Source: Eurosta solidaginis (Eukaryota; Arthropoda; Insecta; Diptera; Tephritidae). Taken from it: DNA of 64,000 nucleotides. The stretch is taken from NCBI RefSeq assembly GCF_040869045.1, contig NC_090321.1, positions 71,953,183-72,017,182 on the forward strand, read 5' to 3'. This document shows positions 57,073 to 64,000 of the stretch, in pieces; position 1 is the stretch's first letter; every line of letters begins with the position of its first letter. The notes beneath the pieces were generated by a model. The model did no database searches and was not told the origin of the DNA. It worked only from the letters and a program-made list of their open reading frames with translations. The position numbers were made by a program, and so were the translations under genes.

Positions 57073-57255
57073 CATGGCGGAACGATACAAGGTGGGAGCA
57101 TGTTGACATACCTACAAACAAGCAAAATTCCATGTACTTGTAAATTCGATGGACAAATGTCAAAATCGTACTGCGCCGGTAGTTGATGTATCAAATCAAA
57201 TAAAAAAGGTTATAATCATCTGTTCGATGCGGCGACCTTGTATCGTTCCGCCATG
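57073..57255. mobile_element. 183-bp hAT-like MITE, TSD CAGACAAT (outer copy)
   Basis: CATGGCGGAACGATACAAGG and its complement CCTTGTATCGTTCCGCCATG are terminal inverted repeats; the 8-bp flank CAGACAAT is exact on both sides (57065-57072, 57256-57263). Eight bases suggests hAT or P type. Confidence 0.88.
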
Positions 57256-57344
57256 CAGACAATGACATTTGCTTTGAAAACTAAGAAACGGAAACGGAAG
57301 CGGAACGCTGCCAACAGAGTTGCATTGTGCATTTGACTTCATTA

Positions 57345-57890
57345 TACTGTTTTCACACAGAAACTTAATGATCTCATTTCACCTGCTAATGAAATCGTAA
57401 ATTTTTTGCTTTCACACAGAAGTAACTGCTCGATTAGTATGAAGGATGAGACAGACAATCATGGCGGAACGATACAAGGTGGGAGCATGGTGACATACCT
57501 ACAAACAAACAAAATTCCATGTACTTGTAAATTCGATGGACAAATGTCAAAATCGTACTGCGCCGGTAGTTGATGTATCAAATCAAATAAAAAAGGTTAT
57601 AATCAGCTGTTCGATGCGGCCACCTTGTATCGTTCCGCCATGCAGACAATGACATTTGCTTTGACAAATGACATTTTTAAGCACTGAACACACCAAAAAC
57701 TAAGAAGCGGAAACAGAAGCGGAACGCTGCCAACGGAGTTGCATTGTGCTTTTGACTTCATTAGGCATTCGATTAGCTACTAATGAAATAATAATAGATT
57801 CGAATTTTGTAGGGAAGATTGAGCTCAATAAGCGTCTTAATGTAGAAAATTGCCTTTATTATTCAATAAGCCGCCTGTGTGAAAATAGTA
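57345..57890. mobile_element. Harbinger-type MITE (inner), inserted in the outer copy, TSD TTA
   Basis: TACTGTTTTCACACAG to CTGTGTGAAAATAGTA, flanked by TTA (57342-57344, 57891-57893). Inner copy has ~30 bp (ACAAATGACATTTTTAAGCA region) missing from the outer left part. Both carry the same 183-bp MITE. Confidence 0.92.
57460..57642. mobile_element. 183-bp hAT-like MITE (inner copy)
   Basis: Same insertion at the same place in the inner Harbinger MITE, so it was already part of the family before the self-insertion. Confidence 0.88.
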
Positions 57891-58023
57891 TTAGGCATTC
57901 GATTAGCTACTAATGAAATAATAATAGATTCGAATTTTGTAGGGAAGATTGAGCTCAATAAGCGTCTTAATGTAGAAAATTGCCTTTATTATTCAATAAG
58001 CCGTCCGTGTGAAATTAGTATTA

Positions 58024-58538
58024 CGCTGAGTGACAAATTAAAATAGGCCACAAGGTTGGCTGCGGTGCTTCCCTAGGGCGTTTTGGCGGAGTTGGGAGAT
58101 GCGTTGCCTCCCTGACCCGGAGTTGGGGCGGTTACGGGTTCTCCTAACAGGAGTCAAAAACTCGTGCATATTTAATAACTGGCGTGGCGCCATTAAAGCC
58201 AATTCGCTTTAAACACATACATAATTGATCGTAACGGGTCGTGAAAGACACTTGGCAACAGGCCACTGAAAATAAATGTTCATATACACACATACTAATA
58301 AAAAATAAAAATTCTCGAAAATAAACGGAACAATTTAACGGAGTGTATATAATCGATGCTGAAAAAGCATGCTCAATTTACATACTACGCAATGTCATTG
58401 CATACATCTAACTGCAAATTTTATTGAAAAAAAAAAAAAAAAAAAACGGGATCGAAAACACCCTTACTATATACTTAATGTACAGTCATGCATACATGAC
58501 GAGTGAAGATAAATTTTATAAAATATAACATTAAATTG
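58024..58538. other. Unclassified stretch, partly GC-rich
   Basis: GCGGTGCTTCCCTAGGGCGT, GGGAGATGCGTTGCCTCCCT and GGGTTCTCCTAACAGGAG look like remnants of an element with short hairpins (GGAGATGCGTTGCCTCC-type). Followed by AT-rich DNA and a poly-A run at about 58425-58446. No ORF. Confidence 0.4.
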
Positions 58539-59238
58539 TTATGGAAACGCATTTACAGGGAAGCAGTAAGGAAGGCGGTCGGCATGATGTGTTGGTGCAC
58601 AGTGGCTAGTCATTGTCGGCTGGGGCGGGTCCTTGCCAACCTTACTGTTCCTGCGCCATAAACAGAAAAAAGTTCCTATCATGCCTATCAAAACGAGCAG
58701 CTGTCGAATTCAAAACAAACTGACAGAAGCGCAGAGACCGACTCAAAACGCTTATAATTCAAACTAAAACAACATCCGGCTGAACCGGATGTCACGGACA
58801 GACCGTTAACATTCAAAAAAATTCAAAAATCTAAAATTCAAAAAAAAACTGGCGCAAAAAAAAATTACCGAACCGGACATGACCGGTTACTAACTCTAAA
58901 AACCAAATTCAAAAAAAAACTGCAGGAAAATAAACATGAAGGGCCGAATATATATAGGGGGCGCCGCGGGTGGTGTTGCGACGCCCGGTGCTTGTCCCAC
59001 CCTCAATAACCATGGCCACCGACGCACCTGTATTTCGGTGGCCCCTTACCTGTATGCCCTAAGTGCCTTCTAAAACAGTAGGGTAGTCAACAATCCCATT
59101 TTTATTACAATATTTATTCACAATTCATTATAGAAAACAAATATATATAAAGTTCTAGCTAGTTTTGGTTATCATCGTAGGGGGTTGGTGATTGTGTTGG
59201 TGTTGTTGGTTGCGAGTGTATATAAGTTACATACATTG
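58539..59238 (+). repeat. Penelope pseudo-LTR unit 1
   Basis: Begins TGTTATGGAAACGCATTTAC, GGAAGCAGTAAGGAAGGCGG; continues with the GC-rich block, ACCGGACATGACCGGTTAC hairpin, GGCGCCGCGGG and an ATATATATAAAGTTCTAG tail. Matches the inverted module at 180-1290. The TGGTGCACAGTGGCTAGTCA part is translated in frame with the Penelope N-terminal stretch in copies A and B. Confidence 0.85.
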
Positions 59239-59919
59239 TTATGGTAACGCATCTACATGGAAGCAGTAAGGAAGGCGGTCGGCATGATGTGTTGGTGCAC
59301 AGTGGCTAGTCATTGTCGGCTGGGGCGGGTCCTTGCCAACCTTACTGTTCCTGCGCCATAAACAGAAAAAAGTTCCTATCATGCCTATCAAAACTAGCTG
59401 TCAAAAAACGCAGAGACCGACTCAAAACGCTTATAATTCAAATTAAAACGACATCCGGTCGGACCGGATGCCACGGACAAACCGTTAGACATTCCAAGAT
59501 TTAAAAATTCAAAAATTCAAATAAAAAACTGACGCAAAAAAAAATACCGAACCGGACATGGCCGGTTACCAACGCTGAAAATCGAAAATAAAAAAAAGCT
59601 GAAAATTAAAATACAACAAAAGGGCCGAATATAACTTGGGGGCGCCGCGGGTGTTGTTGCGACGCCCGGTGCTTATATCCCACCCTCAAAATCCATGGCC
59701 ACCGACGCACCTATAATTCGGTGGCCCCTTACCTGTATGCCCTAAGTACCTTCTAAAAGAATGAAGATGCCAACATTCCCATTTTGATTACAATTCATTT
59801 ATTTATACATCTTTAAATCCAAGGCATTACCTAATATAATATACTAATTCGAACATAAGTATGTCGTTTTAATAAGGTCACTGAGCTCATTTTATTTTCT
59901 ATCCTTATGTTATATATTA
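59239..59919 (+). repeat. Penelope pseudo-LTR unit 2
   Basis: Second unit in direct tandem with the first (period ~700 bp), ~85-90% similar. Has a 63-codon ORF (59313-59504) that also appears at 63637-63828 and is not recognised. Ends at the 4.3-kb duplication junction. Confidence 0.85.
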
Positions 59920-60461
59920 TACGCGTCTTTTGATATCGCTATTGACATGTGCGACCCGAATTTTAAGTGCAGGACTTAAGTTGAAATTTTACTAAATTTT
60001 GAAATTAAAAAGCTTATATTTCATAAACTAAGAGTTTCCTAGAGCTGCGGATTCCATTTTGGTGATTTTTAGGACCCCCTCTACCCCTACTAATCAACAA
60101 AAGTTTGAAAATCGTGGCACCTTATATAAAATCCAACCCCAATTTTGAACTCGTGCATGCGCAATCTTCTGTTTGTGATTTGTGACCAAACCTTATGTGT
60201 TATTCAATCATGGAACGAGGTTTCATGAGCAATTCACATTAGATTTCGTTTGGTTGTATTTTTCATATAGATGAGCTCAACACATGCTTACGCAGTTATG
60301 AGTAGATTGCATGTATTTTTATGGAGAATGGTAGAATGAGCGACACTAGCGCCATCTGATATTGAAAAGTAGCCAACTCCCCAATTTTGTTCCAAGCAAA
60401 TCATAAGAAGAATTTTGACATTTGCTTTGGCTAAGGGTGTTGGCACACTTTGCAAGTGAAA

Positions 60462-60713
60462 TTATTTTTCCCACAGGTCGGTAAATTTTCTAACATTTTT
60501 CACAATTAAAAACTGCAATATAACAATCGAATACGACCCAAAATATGTTAGCAAGTATTTTTGTTGTATAGGGAGAATGTTTACAACAGTGCTTCGCGAA
60601 ATTTTGTATGTGAATGGGCAAGGCGTAATAAACTTCAATTGCCAAGTCTGAAGTTCCTTCATATTTACAAACGCAACATCATAGTTAATTGTGGCGATGT
60701 TATTGGAATGCAT
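60462..60713 (-). CDS. Unrecognised 83-codon ORF (unit 2)
   Basis: Identical to 56139-56390. Confidence 0.25.
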   Translation of the reverse strand: MHSNNIATINYDVAFVNMKELQTWQLKFITPCPFTYKISRSTVVNILPIQQKYLLTYFGSYSIVILQFLIVKNVRKFTDLWEK

Positions 60714-60921
60714 AAGCTTGTGTTAAACGTGTCTATATGAAAAATATCATTGTGTCACCGCCTTAAGCTGTAGCTGAAGTGTACTGTGATATTTCAGTAG
60801 TTGTGACAAAATCACAGGTACACGGATGTTTGCCAAATCTAAACAACACTCCGGTCTTGTCTTTTCGTGCGAACGGTCGTACGGGTCATCCTCTACTCAA
60901 CGTAAATTTTCGGGCCTCTTA

Positions 60922-61277
60922 AGGCTCCATTACTGATACTTAGCATAGACTTGACTTGGGTTGCGAACTGTCACTTACAGTTCTGTTAAATGAACATTGG
61001 ATGTTACTGATTACTCAAAACTTAACTTGACTTAGAAGTCTGTTGAATTTTGATTTTCTATGTAAGTTCTAAGTGACGTTTACATTTTGAGATGCCATTT
61101 GTTTGATACCATTTCATTTTGACATTTTGTCATACAAATTGACATTTATTTAAAAATAAATTTCAACGCTGATTATGATGCCAGATTTTATGCGCCAAGT
61201 GGAGTATAATCGTGGCTAAGTTGCCAAGTTTACGCCAAGTCAAGTCAAGTCTATGCTAAGTATCAGTAATGGGGGCT
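60922..61277. mobile_element. Harbinger-type MITE (unit 2)
   Basis: Copy of 56599-56954. Confidence 0.88.
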
Positions 61278-61280
61278 TTA

Positions 61281-62343
61281 TACTGTTTTCACACAGAAAC
61301 TTAATGATCTCATTTCACCTGCTAATGAAATCGTAAATTTTTTGCTTTCACACAGAAGTAACTGCTCGATTAGTATGAAGGATGAGACAGACAATCATGG
61401 CGGAACGATACAAGGTGGGAGCATGTTGACATACCTACAAACAAGCAAAATTCCATGTACTTGTAAATTCGATGGACAAATGTCAAAATCGTACTGCGCC
61501 GGTAGTTGATGTATCAAATCAAATAAAAAAGGTTATAATCATCTGTTCGATGCGGCGACCTTGTATCGTTCCGCCATGCAGACAATGACATTTGCTTTGA
61601 AAACTAAGAAACGGAAACGGAAGCGGAACGCTGCCAACAGAGTTGCATTGTGCATTTGACTTCATTATACTGTTTTCACACAGAAACTTAATGATCTCAT
61701 TTCACCTGCTAATGAAATCGTAAATTTTTTGCTTTCACACAGAAGTAACTGCTCGATTAGTATGAAGGATGAGACAGACAATCATGGCGGAACGATACAA
61801 GGTGGGAGCATGGTGACATACCTACAAACAAACAAAATTCCATGTACTTGTAAATTCGATGGACAAATGTCAAAATCGTACTGCGCCGGTAGTTGATGTA
61901 TCAAATCAAATAAAAAAGGTTATAATCAGCTGTTCGATGCGGCCACCTTGTATCGTTCCGCCATGCAGACAATGACATTTGCTTTGACAAATGACATTTT
62001 TAAGCACTGAACACACCAAAAACTAAGAAGCGGAAACAGAAGCGGAACGCTGCCAACGGAGTTGCATTGTGCTTTTGACTTCATTAGGCATTCGATTAGC
62101 TACTAATGAAATAATAATAGATTCGAATTTTGTAGGGAAGATTGAGCTCAATAAGCGTCTTAATGTAGAAAATTGCCTTTATTATTCAATAAGCCGCCTG
62201 TGTGAAAATAGTATTAGGCATTCGATTAGCTACTAATGAAATAATAATAGATTCGAATTTTGTAGGGAAGATTGAGCTCAATAAGCGTCTTAATGTAGAA
62301 AATTGCCTTTATTATTCAATAAGCCGTCCGTGTGAAATTAGTA
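61281..62343. mobile_element. Self-nested Harbinger MITEs (unit 2)
   Basis: Copy of 56958-58020; inner element 61668-62213, hAT-like MITEs 61396-61578 and 61783-61965. Confidence 0.92.
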
Positions 62344-62861
62344 TTACGCTGAGTGACAAATTAAAATAGGCCACAAGGTTGGCTGCGGTGCTTCCCTAGG
62401 GCGTTTTGGCGGAGTTGGGAGATGCGTTGCCTCCCTGACCCGGAGTTGGGGCGGTTACGGGTTCTCCTAACAGGAGTCAAAAACTCGTGCATATTTAATA
62501 ACTGGCGTGGCGCCATTAAAGCCAATTCGCTTTAAACACATACATAATTGATCGTAACGGGTCGTGAAAGACACTTGGCAACAGGCCACTGAAAATAAAT
62601 GTTCATATACACACATACTAATAAAAAATAAAAATTCTCGAAAATAAACGGAACAATTTAACGGAGTGTATATAATCGATGCTGAAAAAGCATGCTCAAT
62701 TTACATACTACGCAATGTCATTGCATACATCTAACTGCAAATTTTATTGAAAAAAAAAAAAAAAAAAAAACGGGATCGAAAACACCCTTACTATATACTT
62801 AATGTACAGTCATGCATACATGACGAGTGAAGATAAATTTTATAAAATATAACATTAAATT

Positions 62862-63561
62862 GTTATGGAAACGCATTTACAGGGAAGCAGTAAGGAAGGC
62901 GGTCGGCATGATGTGTTGGTGCACAGTGGCTAGTCATTGTCGGCTGGGGCGGGTCCTTGCCAACCTTACTGTTCCTGCGCCATAAACAGAAAAAAGTTCC
63001 TATCATGCCTATCAAAACGAGCAGCTGTCGAATTCAAAACAAACTGACAGAAGCGCAGAGACCGACTCAAAACGCTTATAATTCAAACTAAAACAACATC
63101 CGGCTGAACCGGATGTCACGGACAGACCGTTAACATTCAAAAAAATTCAAAAATCTAAAATTCAAAAAAAAACTGGCGCAAAAAAAAATTACCGAACCGG
63201 ACATGACCGGTTACTAACTCTAAAAACCAAATTCAAAAAAAAACTGCAGGAAAATAAACATGAAGGGCCGAATATATATAGGGGGCGCCGCGGGTGGTGT
63301 TGCGACGCCCGGTGCTTGTCCCACCCTCAATAACCATGGCCACCGACGCACCTGTATTTCGGTGGCCCCTTACCTGTATGCCCTAAGTGCCTTCTAAAAC
63401 AGTAGGGTAGTCAACAATCCCATTTTTATTACAATATTTATTCACAATTCATTATAGAAAACAAATATATATAAAGTTCTAGCTAGTTTTGGTTATCATC
63501 GTAGGGGGTTGGTGATTGTGTTGGTGTTGTTGGTTGCGAGTGTATATAAGTTACATACATT
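62862..63561 (+). repeat. Penelope pseudo-LTR unit 1 (second 4.3-kb unit)
   Basis: Copy of 58539-59238, with poly-A run before it two bases longer. Confidence 0.85.
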
Positions 63562-64000
63562 GTTATGGTAACGCATCTACATGGAAGCAGTAAGGAAGGC
63601 GGTCGGCATGATGTGTTGGTGCACAGTGGCTAGTCATTGTCGGCTGGGGCGGGTCCTTGCCAACCTTACTGTTCCTGCGCCATAAACAGAAAAAAGTTCC
63701 TATCATGCCTATCAAAACTAGCTGTCAAAAAACGCAGAGACCGACTCAAAACGCTTATAATTCAAATTAAAACGACATCCGGTCGGACCGGATGCCACGG
63801 ACAAACCGTTAGACATTCTAAGATTTAAAAATTCAAAAATTCAAAAAAAAAACTGACGCAAAAAAAAATACCGAACCGGACATGGCCGGTTACCAACGCT
63901 GAAAATCGAAAATAAAAAAAAGCTGAAAATTAAAATACAACAAAAGGGCCGAATATAACTTGGGGGCGCCGCGGGTGTTGTTGCGACGCCCGGTGCTTAT
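63562..64000 (+). repeat. Penelope pseudo-LTR unit 2, cut by window end
   Basis: Copy of 59239 onward; ends in GACGCCCGGTGCTTAT at the window edge. Confidence 0.85.

Larger units (their letters stand above)
56958..58020. mobile_element. Harbinger-type MITE (outer), interrupted by its own kind, TSD TTA
   Basis: Starts TACTGTTTTCACACAG (56958) and ends GTGTGAAATTAGTA (58020), flanked by TTA (56955-56957, 58021-58023). Order is left part, left part, right part, right part, as expected if an identical element (57345-57890) landed in it. Without it the outer element is ~515 bp. Confidence 0.92.
55597..59919 (+). repeat. 4323-bp tandem duplication, first unit
   Basis: The sequence from TACGCGTCTTTTGATATC at 55597 restarts at 59920 with a constant offset of 4323 across the whole unit. 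Differences seen by eye are very few: a substitution in the CTGTCGCTG/CTGTAGCTG context (about 56447 versus 60770), poly-A length near 58432, and one or two bases near 59490. The unit holds the outer part of a THAP-element inverted repeat, an unidentified 83-codon ORF, several MITEs and two Penelope pseudo-LTRs. Its left edge is inside the inverted repeat, so the duplication does not respect element boundaries. Confidence 0.97.
59920..64000 (+). repeat. 4323-bp tandem duplication, second unit (cut by window end)
   Basis: Second head-to-tail unit, truncated by the window about 240 bp before its expected end. Its contents map 4323 bp downstream of the first unit: 83-codon ORF 60462-60713 (-), MITE 60922-61277, nested Harbinger MITEs 61281-62343, unclassified stretch 62347-62861, pseudo-LTRs 62862 onward. 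Confidence 0.97.

Noticed and set aside
58425..58446. Poly-A run as a retroposon tail
   Set aside because: No target duplication or retroposon body could be tied to it; length differs between units as a simple repeat would.

Overview
The window is AT-rich animal nuclear DNA, most likely from a higher fly. The insect-specific ZAD zinc-finger domain, the short introns with GTAAG donors, a Penelope-like retroelement, jockey-type LINE tails ending in CAA repeats and a THAP (P-superfamily) transposon all fit a brachyceran dipteran; a tephritid is my guess, from repeat texture only. There is no convincing intact host gene. Almost everything is transposable elements (TEs), many nested in one another, plus fragments of host genes carried or stranded among them. 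There is no CRISPR array and no free-standing tRNA or rRNA gene.

Large-scale layout: the first ~23 kb (copy A, 1-23032) recurs in the same orientation at 32505-56477 (copy B), differing by roughly 1% substitutions plus diagnostic indels. Between them lies a 9.5 kb interval (23033-32504) holding a second PIF/Harbinger element with nested SINEs, a foldback element and a GC-rich exon-like island. After copy B, a 4323-bp unit (55597-59919) is repeated in direct tandem (59920 to the window end) with almost no differences.

Order within copies A and B: a Penelope-like element whose 5' module is inverted; an old SINE split by a CAA-tailed short retroposon; two non-LTR retrotransposon fragments, one split by a foldback MITE; MITE and simple-repeat country; an internally deleted LTR retrotransposon with 550-bp LTRs and an ACAT target duplication; then an 8-9 kb element with terminal inverted repeats of several hundred bp and a THAP-domain ORF. 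Inside that element sit LINE and SINE debris, a ZAD/C2H2 zinc-finger gene fragment, a DEAH-helicase fragment, a Harbinger MITE and a Harbinger element with a broken transposase.

The A/B comparison works as an internal clock. A young tRNA-derived SINE is present in A (14431-14795) with an exact empty site in B. The LTR element, the THAP element and the first Harbinger element predate the duplication. The Harbinger Myb-like gene survives only in B. The zinc-finger fragment has a premature stop only in A, and the Penelope ORF is broken only in B. Genes for mobility (reverse transcriptase plus GIY-YIG endonuclease, HARBI1-like transposases with Myb/MADF partners, a THAP domain) are nearly all damaged, so the non-autonomous elements here probably depend on copies elsewhere.

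Most notable: (1) a chimeric middle SINE showing unequal exchange between two SINE insertions; (2) a Harbinger MITE inserted in itself at TTA, beside another MITE at the same TTA; (3) host gene fragments, one with its intron, inside a long-TIR THAP transposon; (4) a hammerhead-like motif in the Penelope 3' region; (5) the two scales of near-identical duplication, which could be biological or an assembly artefact.
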